Shown: positions 1-12,100 of the stretch, in pieces | Layout: each line of letters starts with the position of its first letter | How positions within the stretch are numbered: position 1 is the first letter of the stretch | From: Lanius collurio | Taxonomy: Eukaryota > Chordata > Aves > Passeriformes > Laniidae | Assembly (NCBI GenBank): GCA_020086605.1 | Contig: JACBWW010000084.1 | Coordinates: 1,446,401 to 1,510,400, forward strand | Reading direction: 5' to 3' | DNA length: 64,000 nucleotides | Made by a program: the position numbers and the translations under genes | Notes under the pieces: model-generated | What the model saw: the letters and a program-made list of their open reading frames with translations, nothing else | Databases searched by the model: none | What the model was told of the DNA's origin: nothing

Positions 1-540
1 GTACCCAGTCATTTGTTGACATGGTAACATAGTATGGGAGAAAATTCCTCGAAAGGAAAAAAAACAAAAACTCCCAAACCCCAACAAACATCTAGTCACC
101 CCAAGACACCTGGTCAGAATTTTTTCCTCGTGTTGAATCCACACACGTTGAGCAAGGTCTAACTCAGCTTCCTCTAAATTGCCAACCAGAGCCACAGGCT
201 TCAAACAAACATTTTGGGGAGAACACATTTCAGGTGTCTCCTCTCCTGCCTGTTCATTTGGCATCATTTGGGTTTGACTTTGAGGTCTGGTGTCAGCAGA
301 GACTTGTGTGCAGAGATGAACATATATTTATTTGTCAGATGTTGGTCCAGTCTGCTCTTCAAGAGTGTTGTTTGGCTCCTTGGTCTGACACTTCAGTTGG
401 AAAGCAGCTGGACAGATGCATCCACTGTCTGTCAACAGGGATGTTGTGAACACTTGCTCTTATCAAATGTAGTGGGTTGAATCTGAGCTGATAGACAGAT
501 TTTTAGACCAATGGCGCTTCTCGAAAATTTGCTCATTTAA
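1..540. other. Non-coding, no feature recognised
   Basis: AT-rich unique-looking sequence leading up to a CpG island. Short open frames on both strands have no recognisable protein character and no splice-site support. I see no gene, RNA or repeat here. Confidence 0.5.
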
Positions 541-715
541 GCCGCACAGAAAGGCGGGAGTTCCTCTTGTTCCAGCCCGCCTGAGGGAGGTCGGGAGGCC
601 TCGGAGCCTCCGGGCCCCGCCGGGCCGAGGCCCGGCCAAAGCCCCGGCCCCTTCTCCTCTTCCTGATGCCGCAGCACAGACCTTGGGCCGCTGGGGAAGG
701 AGCCATCCCAGAGCC

Positions 716-771
716 CAGACAGCTGCACCCAGCCATGGACTGCCAGACAGCTGCACCCAGCCATGGACTGC
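716..771. repeat. 28-bp perfect tandem duplication
   Basis: Two adjacent identical 28-bp units (716-743 and 744-771), each containing CAGCTG and CCATGG, inside the CpG island. Confidence 0.9.
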
Positions 772-1000
772 TGTGCAGCTGGGATCTTTCCAGAGCGGCT
801 TCACAGGACAGGTGGGTCCCATTCCCCCACCCCCGCCTCGTTCTCCACATGGAGCCGGCAGGAGCCGGCGGGAGCCTCCTTTCTGCAGCCAGCAGCACAG
901 AAAGAGCAAGGCTTTCTTCACCATAAAGCCTGAACAAGAACACTCTTCAACATAGACATTTCGGAGTCAGAGAGAGTGAGCCCTGTGAGACGGAGCTGAA

Positions 1001-1070
1001 ATGGCGGCGGAGAAAAGGGGCGGTGCCGCGTTCCTCGCGCGGAGCTTAAAAATCCTTCTTGCATGCGGTG
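1001..1070 (+). CDS. Possible first coding exon of an unassigned gene
   Basis: An ATG with purine at -3 and G at +4 opens a 23-codon frame starting MAAEKRGGAAFL, which runs straight into GTAAGA, a strong splice donor, at 1071. It lies in a CpG island. MAA-type starts followed by basic residues are common in vertebrate first exons. I do not recognise the protein and find no convincing second exon before CRY4, so this may be a non-coding first exon, an lncRNA or chance. Confidence 0.3.
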
Positions 1071-2160
1071 GTAAGAATCTGTAATATCTCAAACTGTTTG
1101 TCTCTGTAATCCATTTGAAGTATATGGGGGGATGGAAGACTTATGTGTGGCCCTTGAAGTTTGTGAAGAGAGAGTGCCTATGCCAGGCTATATAGAAGCA
1201 GTGAGAGGCTTTTAAGGATTTGTAGCTAAAAAAGCCTTTTTGTTCAGGCCCAAATGACCCATCCTTAAAAAAGGTTGATAACCCCATGTGATGGCCCAGG
1301 TGTGGCAGTGTGAAAAAACTGGTATTCTTTCATAGAAGAGATGTATTACACCACAGCAGATTGTTTCTTTCTGGGCGGGTCTGTTGTTAGAGGGCAGTTT
1401 GAGAAACTATGTGAAGCAAGAAGAAGAAACCCTTTTTTCCTTAAGCATAAGAAAGAGACCTTTTTTTTAAGAACTGTAACACTGACTAGAATCCTATGTT
1501 GTGTTATCTTTTGTGCTAGTTAAAAAAGAAGAGTAAAGCGCTGAGAAGAAGGGAGCGGGGGGAGGGTGTGTGTGTGTTTTAATTTCTTGTTATATCTTTT
1601 AACTTTTAATTCTGTTAGTAACAAACATTTTTTTTTTCTCTTGGTACTGCAACTGTTTAAGTGTGAACCTGTTTTTTTGCCTCGCAGCCATCTAGTTTCC
1701 CTCAATATTTTTCTTATTTTGTTTTCCTTATAAAGTAATTGATATTTTAGATGCTGGACGCTTAGTTGTGTCAAACCACAACATCAAATTTGCCACTGAG
1801 ATACCATGAGAGGGAAAATTGGTGCCAAAATTCATCTGGAATCTTGAAAGCACCAAATGATGCTGAGTTGGACTTTACTATGGGCTCCTCATTCAATCCA
1901 TGCTACATCCATTATAAACTGGTTTACAGTTCTCAGTGCAATATTTAGGATTGAGTCAGCAAAGCCACACCTGTCCTACAAGGGTGGGGCTCCACCTCTT
2001 TGGGGACTCATCTGAATTCATATTTTCCACCACATAAAGCAAATTTGTGTATATAAAGTAGTAAGACTGGTTAAATTCCCTGCCAGTTTTGCAGCTTGGA
2101 AAGGTAGAGTTGGCATTGGACATAGAAAAATCTCATTTAAGGTTCTTAAACCATAAAAAC
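1071..2160. other. Non-coding AT-rich stretch
   Basis: AT-rich sequence with a short TG repeat (about 1566-1580) and a T run (about 1628-1640). No exon-like signal recognised. Confidence 0.5.
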
Positions 2161-2164
2161 TGTC

Positions 2165-2408
2165 AGAGGGCAGGGTTAGATGGGATTTTGGGAAGGGATT
2201 CCTGGCTCTTAGGGTGGTGAGGCCCTGGCACAGGGTGCCCAGAGAAGCTGTGGCTGCCCCATGCCTGGCAGTGTCCAAGGCCAGGCTGGACGGGGCTTGG
2301 AGCAACCTGGGACAGTGGAAGGTGTCCCTGCCCATGGCAGGGGGTGGGACAAGATGGACTTCAAGGTCTCTTCCCACCCAAACCAGGCTGAGATTCCATG
2401 ATTCCATT
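2165..2408 (+). mobile_element. CR1 3'-end fragment
   Basis: Contains the recurring block 'cagagggcagggttagatgg' and ends in a copy of the CR1 tail (ggtctcttcccacccaaacc then attccatgattcc). The same block recurs over twenty times in this window in both orientations. The tail at the right end gives plus orientation. Confidence 0.8.
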
Positions 2409-2409
2409 A

Positions 2410-3672
2410 TTTAATTAAAATCAGACTTCATGAGGGTTCACAAGAATTTTACTTTCCACTTCTGATTTCTAGACATTAAGCAATCGAATGTTTGAAATTC
2501 TATTCAGGGTCCACCAAATCCTGGCTCATAGTGCTTATTTTGGTCAAGATATTTCTTTGTCCAATTCCACTCAACCACAAAGAATTAAAATTCAAAACTC
2601 ATCCCAAGTCTGAAATGCCAATAGGCTGTTTGAGGATCCATCACCATCATGCTTGAAGTTTCAGGATTAAGAAAATCCAGATGAGTAAGAAAGTTGCAAT
2701 TTTGACAGGACCATTTGGACCATGAAAAAAATAAATCATGGGCCTTGGCTCCACTGCCTCCCACCAGTGTTTACTGCACAAAGGAGGGTGATTATTGTTC
2801 CTGTTAATGAACCCAATAAAATAAGGAGTAAATGACTTGGAATTCAAAATCTCATTTTTTAAAGTGGTATCTCACTTAACAGTGTACTGTTATGAAAAAC
2901 ATTAGGAAACAGATTTCTGTGGTCTTAGAGTTTAGATCTGGGAAAGGATTTAGATTTAGCTCAGACAGCACATTTTTTTAGATAGAAAAACTCAGAAGAT
3001 TTTATAAACTATCTTAAACTCATATCAAAGAGTAATACCCAGAACTTCTCCCATCAGCAGAAGCCTGAGAAAACATAGTTTAGTTATCCAGGAAAACCCA
3101 ATCAGTCTAAAACTCAGCTATTTCTCCCATAAACATCCATCCTAAAGAAGACGGTGTTGACTGAAGGACAGGCAGTCTGCTCTCCCCTCTCTGCAGCTGC
3201 TGACAGTTCAAAGACAGCACCAGAGGCACCAGCCCTGCTCAGCTGGGGCCATGAACAGGTTTATTCCCAAAAGGATCGTCCATCAGAGGCATGGAGAGGT
3301 GGTTCCAGTTCGAGGGTCAGCTACAGCCTTGTGTCAGACATCTCCCTGGTAGCTCTTTGCTGCATCACCCTCAGCCAGGGAGGGCTGTTTGATGTCCTGC
3401 TCTGCAGCAGGGCAGGTGTTGGGACACAAATGCTCCAGCACTGGAAGAGCAGCACCACCAAGGGCAGTCAGAGCACAGCAGACCCTGTGCCTTGGAGGGA
3501 CCATATTGAGGTGAGGGGGGATTTCCCTCTGCTGGCACTGCTGGCAAAGATCCAGCTGCCACTATCCAGGAGTGAGCCCTCTGGGATAAGGTTACATAGG
3601 TGTTCTTATTTTCAGCTCATGATTTCAGTCCTTCAACATCACCAGTGGAATTGGTTGAACTGGTGAATGTTG
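2410..3672. other. Non-coding; possible minus-strand poly(A) signal
   Basis: No exon recognised. TTTATT at 3260-3265 reads AATAAA on the minus strand within a GC-richer stretch (3160-3600) that could be a 3' UTR. The 170-codon plus-strand frame there has no domain character. Confidence 0.35.
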
Positions 3673-3673
3673 T

Positions 3674-3780
3674 TAATCATAGAATCAGAATATCGTAGTT
3701 GGAAGGGACCAGTCGAGTCCAATTCCTGTGTGTGCACAGGACCACCCTAAGAATCCCACCACGTGTCTGAGAGCAAAGGG
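3674..3780 (-). mobile_element. CR1 3'-end fragment
   Basis: Begins with the reverse complement of the CR1 terminal repeat (atcatagaatcagaat) followed by gttggaagggacc, so the element runs on the minus strand. Only about 100 bp is recognisable. Confidence 0.6.
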
Positions 3781-4011
3781 ACTTCCAGCAAGGGAAGAGC
3801 AGCCAGGTGGAGATGCAGCTGGGGCAGAGGGAGCAGGGCCATCATGGCATGTCCTGTCCTCAGGGACACCGAGGTGCTGCAGAGCCAGTGCCACTCCAAA
3901 AGCTCAGCTGTCACCATCATGTGTGACATGGCAGGATGCAGGGAGAGCCTGGCTGAGGCTGTCCTGGGAGCAGCTGCTTTGATCACCTTCGTCAGCCAAA
4001 GGAATTGGAGG

Positions 4012-4345
4012 AATAGAATCACAGAATCTCTTGAGCTGGAATTGACCCACAGGGATCATCCAGTCCAGCCCCTGGCCCTGCACAGACACCCCAACAATCC
4101 CACTCTGTGCATCCCAGAGAGCCTTGGCCAAACACTGCTGGAGCTCTGGCAGCCTCGGGGCCGTGCTCATTCCCTGGGGAGCCTGGGCAGTGCCCAGCAC
4201 CCTCTGGGGGATGAGCCTTTCCCTGATCTCCAACCTGACCCTGTCCTGGCCCAGCTCCAGCCCTTTCCCTGGGTCCTGTCCCTGCTCACAGCGAACAGAG
4301 ATTGGAGCTGCCCCTCCTGAGGAGCTGCAGCCCCCCAGGAGCTCT
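4012..4345 (-). mobile_element. CR1 3'-end fragment, distinct subfamily
   Basis: Starts with 'gaatcacagaatctcttgag' and continues into the block about accccaacaatcccactctg. This differs from the common CR1 block in the window and suggests another CR1 subfamily. Minus orientation from the tail position. Confidence 0.65.
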
Positions 4346-4449
4346 GCCTTGTTATGAGCAGTGAAACTTTTCTCAACATCCACAAGGGCAGATGGCTCAT
4401 CAACTCCACTGAAAAAACACTGCTGGCAAAACACTAAAGCAGCTCTGAA

Positions 4450-4580
4450 AATGCTGAGTTGGACAGGGCTTAGAGCAATCTGGTCTAGTGGGAGGTGTCC
4501 CTGATCATGGCAGGGGGTGGAACGGGGTGAGCTTTAAAGTTCCTTCCAACCCAAACCAGTCTGGGACTCCATGAAAGGCT
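4450..4580 (+). mobile_element. CR1 3'-end fragment
   Basis: Short tail copy: ggacagggcttagagcaatc through ttccttccaacccaaaccag and a final ggactccatga. Plus orientation. Confidence 0.75.
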
Positions 4581-5224
4581 CCCTGGAGCACAAGTGACCC
4601 ACAACAGATGACTTAATTTATGACCCACTCTCATTTCTGCCAACGGTGACTCAAACCAAAGGAAATGAGATCAGAAAAGACACTTAAAGCCCTAATTCAC
4701 AAACCCAAATGAAAACTTTACAAGACAAGACTCATAAAGAAGCAAGAAAAAGATGAGAAAGAATATCACCTGGGCATAGAGAGAAGCTTTGGGCATGTTG
4801 GAGAGGGGTGAGGAAGTCAAGGGAGGGGCAGGAGTGGTGAAAAAAACCAAAAATAATAAAAAAAAATCAACACCATCAGATACCTTTCCCTCCTATAGTT
4901 AATACACCTAAGGTGACCAAAATCCAGCCAGAGCGACTTTGGATCATGCCAGGAATGCCCAGCAAAGATGCCATCCTTGTCTCCACACCCCAGTACTGAG
5001 AGATCTGCATCAGGTGCATTTGATGGGTCAATATCTGATCAATTCCACACCAAATCCTGCTGCCTCCAAGGTCAGATCCTCTCAGCAGAGAAAAAGATGC
5101 AGAGACAGATACACTCTGCCTGCCAGTAATTCATTTTGACAGAGCAATTGTCTTGGCCATGAGGTCACAAACCAGCTCAGTCCTTCCACGTGGCCGCTGG
5201 GGAAAGGACCTGGGGTGTTTGTAC

Positions 5225-5815
5225 TGGCCATGGTGTGTCCAGCAGGACCATCCAGTGACTGTCCCCCTGCACCAGGCACTGGTGAGGCCCCACCTCCAAT
5301 CCTGGAGTCAGTTTTGAGCCACTCACCCCAAGAAAGGCCTTGAGGGGCTGGAGCGTGTCCAGGGAAGGGAACGGAGCTGGGAAGGGGCTGGAGCCCCAGG
5401 AGCGGCTGAGGGAGCTGGGAAAGGGGCTCAGCCTGGAGCAAAGGAGGCTCAGGGGGGACCCTGTGGCTCTGCACAACTCCCTGACAGGAGGGGGCTCAGG
5501 GGGGGTCGGGCTCTGCTGCCAGGGAACAGGGACAGGAGGAGAGTGCTCAGCACTGAAAATACAAGACTGCAAGTTGCTCCAGGGAAGGTTTAGGTTGGAT
5601 ATTATGAAAAATCTCTTCCTGGAAAGGGTGATCAGGATGTGGTAAGGGCTTCCTGGGGCAGTGGTGGAGTCACCACCCATTAAAGTGTTCAAAGATTGTG
5701 TGGATGTGGCATCTGGGAACGGGGGTTATTGGTGTAGATGGCAGTGCTAGGGAAACATTCGGACTTCGTGATCTTAGAGGGCTTTTCCAACCTCAAGGAT
5801 TCTGTTTCCATGATT
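5225..5815 (+). mobile_element. CR1 fragment, end of ORF2 plus 3' UTR
   Basis: Longer CR1 piece. It contains the ORF2 C-terminal region (acctccaatcctggagtcag, gggctcagcctggagcaaag) and the 3' UTR (gtttaggttggatattatga) and ends with ttccaacctcaaggattctg. A related copy lies at about 56255-56790. Confidence 0.8.
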
Positions 5816-5994
5816 TTGCTTCTTTCAGTAACTTCTCCAATGCTACTTTGTCAGCCAGAAGCAGAGGTCAGACTCCAACTGCACTTGCTGTTTCTTGCTC
5901 AAAGCCAGCTCCTTTGCAGGCCAAGTCCTGCTCCATCCAACCACAGACCAGACTGTGAAGCTGCTTTGCAGTAACAGGAGCCTCAAAGAAGCCT

Positions 5995-6186
5995 TGAAAG
6001 GGTGTGAGGCCCTGGCACAGGTTTTCCAAAGAAGCTGTGGCTGCCCCGTGCCTGGCCGTGTCCAAGGCCAGGTTGGACAAGGCTTGGAGCAACCTGGGAT
6101 AGTGGAAGGTGTCCCTGCCCATGGCAGGGGGTGGGACTGGGTGATCCTTGAGGTCCCATCCACCCAAACCAATCTGGGATTCCAGA
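5995..6186 (+). mobile_element. CR1 3'-end fragment
   Basis: Standard block from gtgaggccctggcacaggtt through catccacccaaaccaatctg and a degraded terminal repeat. Plus orientation. Confidence 0.8.
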
Positions 6187-6370
6187 ATTCTGCTGTACTA
6201 CACAGCCCCAGGACTCAAGCTCAGGAAACACAAAACATTTCAAGGTAGAGACATTTCAGGAAACAAGACCAGCCCCTTTAGGGCTTGAAGGCAAAGACTG
6301 TGCCTTGAAACATGAGGCAGGAGCCAGCTCTGCACTCCTGGAGCCCCTGCACTGGGGCTGGGCCACAGAC

Positions 6371-7865
6371 ACAGAATCACAGACTCAGCTAGGTTGGAAA
6401 AGACCTTTGAGATCATTGAGTCCAACCTGTGACCTAACATTACCTTCTCAGCTGGTAATGGCACTGAGTGCCTCATCAAGTCTTTGTTTAAACACTTCCA
6501 GGGACGGTGAACCCACCACCTCCCTGGGCAGACAATTCCAATGCCAAACCACTCTTCCTGTGAAGATTTTTTTTCTATTATCTAGGCTAAACTTCCCTTG
6601 GCACAACTTGAGGCTGCAACTTCTCATCCTATCACTGGTCACCTGGGAGAAGAGACTGACCTCCACATGACTGCAGCCACCTTTCAGGCAGTTCTAGAGA
6701 GTGATAAGGTCACCTCTGAGTCTCCTTATCTCCAGGCTAAACAGCCCCAGCTCCCTCAGCCGTTCCTCACAGGGCTTGTGTTCCAAGCCCCTCACCAGCC
6801 CTGTTGCCCTCCTCTGGACGTGTCCAAGCGTCCCCATGCCCTTCCTGAACTGGGGGCCCAGGACTGGACACAGCACTCGGGCTGTGGCCTCACCAGTGCC
6901 CAGTACAGGGGAAGAATGACTTCCCTGCTCCTGCTGGCCACACTGGTTTGGATCCAGGCCAGGATGCCATTGGCCTTCTTGGCCACCAGGGCACACTGCT
7001 GGCTCATGTCCAGTCAGCTGCTGACCAGTACCCCCAGGTCCCTTTCTGCCTGGGCACTCTCCAGCCACTCTGTCCCCAGCCTGTAGCTCTGTAGGGAGTT
7101 ATTGTGGCCAAAGTGCAGGACTTGGCATTTGGAGTTGTTAAACCTCACACTGTTGGCCCATCTATCCAGCCTGTCCAGGTCCCTCTGCAGAGCCCTCTTA
7201 CCCTCCAGCAGATCAACACTCACTCCCACTTCGGTGTCACCTGCAAATTCACTGAGGGTAGACTCAATACCCTCATCCATGCCATCAATAAAAATATTGA
7301 CCAGAACTGGCCCCAGCACAGACCCCTGAGGGACACCCCTGGTGACTGGCCACCAACTGAGTGCAGCACCATTCACCACCACTCTGGGCCCGCCCATCCA
7401 GCCAGTTCTTAACCCAGCAAAGAGTGCTCCTGTCCAAGCCGTGGGCTGCAGCTTTTCCAGGAGTATGCTGTGGGAGACAGTGTCAAAGGCCTTGCTGAAG
7501 TCCAAACAGACATCCACAGCCTTTCCTGCACCCAGCAGGCAGGTCACCTGGTCACAGAAGGAGATCAGCTTGGTCAGGCAGGACCTGCCCCTCCTAAACC
7601 CACGCTGGCTGGATCTGATCCCCTGGCCATCCTGTAGGTGCTGTGTGATGGCATTCAAGATGATCTGTTCCATAAACTCACCAGGCACTGATGTCAGGCT
7701 CACAGGCCTGGAGTTTCCCAGATCCTCCTTCCAGCCCTTCTTGTGGATGGGAGTAATTCCTTCAGGGATGCCATAAATGCCTTCAGGCACAGCAAGGAGC
7801 CCAGTGACAGAGGGAAGGGATGCTAAAGGCTTCAGAGCAGCAGATCTCCCCAAAGAAACAAGAAC
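6371..7865 (-). mobile_element. CR1 LINE with partial reverse-transcriptase region
   Basis: The largest CR1 here. The 3' end (acagaatcacagactcagct on the plus strand) is at the left. On the minus strand 7014-7868 is a 284-codon open frame with RT signatures: a motif-A block with [11 protein letters not shown], a motif-B block [13 protein letters not shown], and FAGD where the catalytic FADD would be. This matches the C-terminal half of CR1 ORF2. The N-terminal half and endonuclease are missing, so the copy is 5'-truncated, and the changed motif C suggests it is inactive. Bases 6671-7120 are nearly identical to 14948-15397. Confidence 0.9.
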
Positions 7866-7868
7866 CAC
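7014..7868 (-). pseudogene. CR1 ORF2 fragment (reverse transcriptase)
   Basis: Open frame within the CR1 element at 6371-7865. Residues about 70-200 carry RT fingers/palm motifs ([38 protein letters not shown]). The catalytic motif reads EFAGDTEV rather than FADD-type, which would remove one catalytic aspartate. CR1 ORF2 normally also has an N-terminal APE-type endonuclease, absent here. The first ~30 residues do not look CR1-like and probably lie outside the element. A non-functional 5'-truncated relic. Confidence 0.8.
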
Positions 7869-7869
7869 C

Positions 7870-9131
7870 TTGAAATTCTCTCTTCCATAAAGGGGGAGGC
7901 AGGAAGCCTTTCATTCTGGCCATCCCTGCAAGTCATTAGGCTTGCTGGAGGGCTGAAGTGTCAGGGAACATGGGCATCTCCAGGAGCTCGATGCCAGCTT
8001 GGAGCAGCAGGAGGGTCCTTGCAGCTTTGTATTTACACCTCACTGCCTTGCTGTCAGCGTGCTCTGCCCTGACAGGTCCTGCAGGCTTCCAGCAGCATTG
8101 AAAGATCCTGCAGTTTATGGCCTCCTCCTGGTGCTCGTGGTTCCCATGCTGCTCCTGCACTAGATCCCCAGATGCTTCCAAGGAGTTTGGATTGCTGCTG
8201 GAGCTCTTGTGCTGCCAGGTTTCCCAAAAGGACCAATGGATATCAATCATGATAACAGATTGCTCCAGAGCCCTTGCATTGTTCATGTCAGAAATAAGTT
8301 TTATTGCTTTCCAAAGCCAAAATACTACCTGCAGCCATGAAAACCACACTGCACTCCCCCACCCCCAAACCCTCAACCATATTTGACTAATCCAGCCTTG
8401 TCAAACTTCACAACAACACATTTCAGTGGGAGGGGAAATTTTTCCATGTGGTACATTATAGAATTAATCTCTGCCCTGCAGGTGTAGAGGAATTAGCCAA
8501 AGAGGAGAATTATGGTGATAAAGCTGTATATTAGTGATATATTTAGCAATTTAGTGAGATATTTTTAATGCTGTCCTTAAAATGCATAGTGATTCCTAAT
8601 TATGACTTAAAAACTACACACTGCTGCACTCTGCTCTGTCTCCCCAAACTGGGGACTAAAATCACAAACTGGGAACTTAAAATAAATAATCTGAACATCC
8701 CTAAGTCTCAGTCTCTACAAGGCAAGCAAAACAAAGTCCTAATACTAATGTGCAACCACATTAATGTGCACATGGTCTTCTGACATTGAGATGAGTATTT
8801 ATCACAAAATCTATTTAAACAGGTGCATGAAACACGTGGATTTGAAGGATGCTGCAGCAGCAGGCCCTGCCACAACCAGGCATCCCTTGCATTCACCCAA
8901 CACTTCAACCAATGGTCCAGAAACCACTCAAAGATAAACAATTCCATCCAAAATAATTGCACTAACACTAGTCAAGATCCAACACTTCTCCTGAGGTCAG
9001 GTCACCAGCAAGAAGAACTATTAGCAGGGCAAAGTACAGAGGACAGTGCTTTGGTCAGCTCAGCTGGCCCCTGGCTCTCCCTTCTTGCCTTTTTCTGGTT
9101 CCCAGCAGGTGACCCTGGAGGGAATTTCAGT
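7870..9131 (-). other. Region downstream of the CRY4 stop; probable 3' UTR in part
   Basis: No coding exon recognised. AATAAA on the minus strand (TTTATT at 8300-8305) is a plausible CRY4 polyadenylation signal and would give a 3' UTR of about 0.85 kb. A 146-codon minus-strand frame at 7936-8376 overlaps this point and has no domain I recognise. Confidence 0.4.
8300..8305 (-). promoter_or_regulatory. Candidate CRY4 poly(A) signal
   Basis: AATAAA on the minus strand, about 830 bases beyond the CRY4 stop codon. A hexamer match alone, so moderate support. Confidence 0.4.
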
Positions 9132-12100
9132 TTATTCGGTCGTCCTGGCCACTTTTCCTTTTGAAATGTTTTCTTCAGAGTAGTCACATTTTACCTTTAT
9201 TTCCATGGGGTCATCTGCATCATCTATGGCGAGAAGAGAAGAAGGATTAAAGTTTGGAAATTCTGCTCTGACTTCAGTCAGGTGAAGATACAAAATATCA
9301 GGAAATGCTTCTGTTCATAGGCAACAAGAACCATGGAATCCCAGGATGGATTGGGTTGGAATGGACCCTAAAGCTTGTTTTGTTCCACCCCATGCCATGG
9401 GCAGGGACACCTTCCAGACAGCTCCAAGCCCAATCCAACTCCTTAGCCCTTACTCTATTCCAGTATCTGCTCACCTGTATGAGCTGGTTTTCATACTGAG
9501 TTGGGTGTTGGGATAACTCTTGGAGTCAGGGACTCTCAAGATTTTGGCTCTACCCATCCCCAGCAGCATGCTGGGAGCAACACTGAATCCCTGGTACCAC
9601 AGAGCTGCTGGAAGAACTGCCAGCATACAGTGGTTATATCTGCACTATTCCAGCGTGCAACCTCCTGGACACATTCATAGGTATCCATTTCAGGGTTTGG
9701 AACAATTAATTCCCTCAGAGCAGCGAAGGAAGGAATATTTAAGGTTCGCCTCAGCTGCTGCATGTTGAGTTTCTGTAAAATAAAGAGAGGCTACTGTGGT
9801 CCACTGTTAAATGAAAAGGTATTTTGTCACTTAAATTCCATTGTGGAGCCAGGCTGGGAGAGTTGAGAATGTTCAGACTGGAGAAGGCTCCAGGGAGACC
9901 TTAGAGACCCTTCCAAATGGAGCTCCAAGAGACCTGGAGAGAGACTTGGGACAAGAGCCTGGAGGGACAGAAAAAGAGGGAATGGCTTCCCACTGCCAGA
10001 GGGCAGGGTTACATGGGATATTGGGAAGAAATTGTTCCCTGTGAGGGTGGGCAGGCCCTGGCACAGGGTGCCCAGAGAAGCTGTGGCTGCCCCATCCCTG
10101 GGTGTTCAAGGCCAGGCTGGACAGGGCTTGGAGCAACTTGGGATAGTGGAAGGTGTTCCTGCAGGGAGCAGGGGGTGGAAACTGGATGGGCTTTAATGTC
10201 CCTTGTCACCCAAACCAGGCTGAGATTCCATGTTTTACTGTGAAGGATTCCTCTGAGCTCAGCATAGGCCCTGGGATTTCAATTTTAAGAGCACAGGTGC
10301 CAAAAGTGGCACATCTGTGTGACTGGAAATACCTCATTAATTAATTACTTCAGGCTCGGCACAGTTTGAGTGTTCTACCTTTGCCTGAGAACTACCTGTT
10401 TGTTATCCATAGGGTTAAGCAATACAGACTACCAGGCCAAAAGGTAAATTTCTTGGAAAAACCCACCTCTCCAGAGCTTTGTGCTCAGTGGGAATCTCAA
10501 TCTCTGCTATGGCTCAGGGCAGATCATGGTACCAAGGACAAACAAGGATGTTCTGGTTCACAAGAGGCATGGGCAGAGCTGCACAGATTTCTGCACCTTG
10601 CAGACACACCCAGCCAGCCTGGGGCTGGAGAGTCTGGGCAGGTGGAGAAGATCTGGTTTTGGGAAGGCATTTCTGCAGCAGGCAGAAGGATGCTCCAAGG
10701 GAAGAGGGAAGAAGAAAAGGCTCAAACTCTTGTTCTCCCACTTGGGACAGTGTTTTAACAGTAACCAGAAGAGCTGTGCGTGATGTTGGTATCCAAAGAG
10801 GAAAAGCATCCTGGAAAAGCACCCAAAGCCAAGCCCCAGAGCCCTGGGTTCCTGGGGACAGCCTGTGTGTCACAGCACAGGGAACATGGGTGCTGCAGCT
10901 CCTCTCACCTCTCGTGAGCTGGGCTGTTCTGTGCTGCTCCTCTCTGACCTGTTTCATCAGCTGCAGGTTATGGTCACTGGCTTCCTTGTGGTCCACCATG
11001 GGGAAGGGGTAATCCTGACCTGGACAATATGGAGACAGAGCCTTTACTGGACTCAGCAATGACATTTCCCCGAATTTAAAATACTTCCAGCTTTTCTTAA
11101 ATGGAAGTGCCTAATCCTCTCCATCAAAGAGAAGAGCTCCCACTTCAACATAAGAGCCTTCAAAGATGTGTTAGAGCAGGAGTAAAAGCACAAGATGTTC
11201 TGATACTATTTAAAGCAGCCAAGCAGCCAAGATGGATAAATTCAAAGGCAAAAGCCTGGCGTGATCCAAGAGTTCTAGGACATAAATTCGAGGCAAAAAT
11301 ATGTACTCTGAAGTGAGACTCCAATAAAAATACATTAATGGAGAATGAACAGAAGGGAGAGTGTTGGATTCATCCATTTTCAGAAGATAAATGGCTTGGA
11401 AGTGTGATGCTGCCATCTCATACACATTTAATTTGGATAGTTAGCAGCAAGAAAATCCTTAGCAAGGAACGTGATTTACCTATGATACACCCTGCTTGCT
11501 TCTGCTCTTCTTCAGATGCTGTCCAGGGCTCGTAGATGTACTTGGAGGGAAAGTTCTTTAGTATAGGCAAGTATTTCCTACAAAACAGGGATAATAGGGG
11601 GGTTTATAATCCTGCAGGCAAATATCCATACATTCAGAGATGTGTAAACCAACCTGTGCCATGTTAATATTGATATTACAATCCATGGGAAAGTTCTGAT
11701 TCATTCTCCACAAAAGAATTTGGTTTATGTTCTCAAACCTCCATATGTGATATCTTCCAAAAGTTGACTTTACAGCATAGAATAAATAGATCTGAACATT
11801 ACTTCAGTTTTTAATCCAAAATATGGTGGTTTTTTAATTTTTTCACTGACATTTCATCCTAAACATTAATAAATTTAAAAAACAAACTGATTTTTAAAAG
11901 TTGTTGCAGAATGGCAAAGTCATTTTCTTTCCTACTCTGTGAGGTACCTCAGCATGAGCTTCTCCTTGGCAATACCCAAATGTGGACAGGATGGGAGGAA
12001 GAGATGTGGGGAAATGGAGCTGTTTGCTCAACATTAACACAGTGAGCTCAGGAAACCCTCCGTGCTTTGAGAGAGCCCATCAGCACCTTATGGAGACACA

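Larger units (their letters stand above)
540..1075. promoter_or_regulatory. CpG island, probable promoter
   Basis: A sharp rise in G+C and CpG between AT-rich flanks, with GC-box-like strings around 590-650 and 1015-1050. It contains a 28-bp tandem duplication at 716-771. The downstream edge coincides with a possible first coding exon on the plus strand (1001-1070). CpG islands in birds usually mark promoters; which gene this one serves is not determined by the window. Confidence 0.5.

Noticed and set aside
3154..3666. 170-codon plus-strand frame
   Set aside because: No domain, no convincing splice sites and no family resemblance; the opposite strand has a poly(A)-like hexamer in the same segment.
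7936..8376. 146-codon minus-strand frame downstream of CRY4
   Set aside because: It overlaps the likely CRY4 3' UTR and poly(A) signal and has no recognisable domain. A chance frame is the simpler reading.
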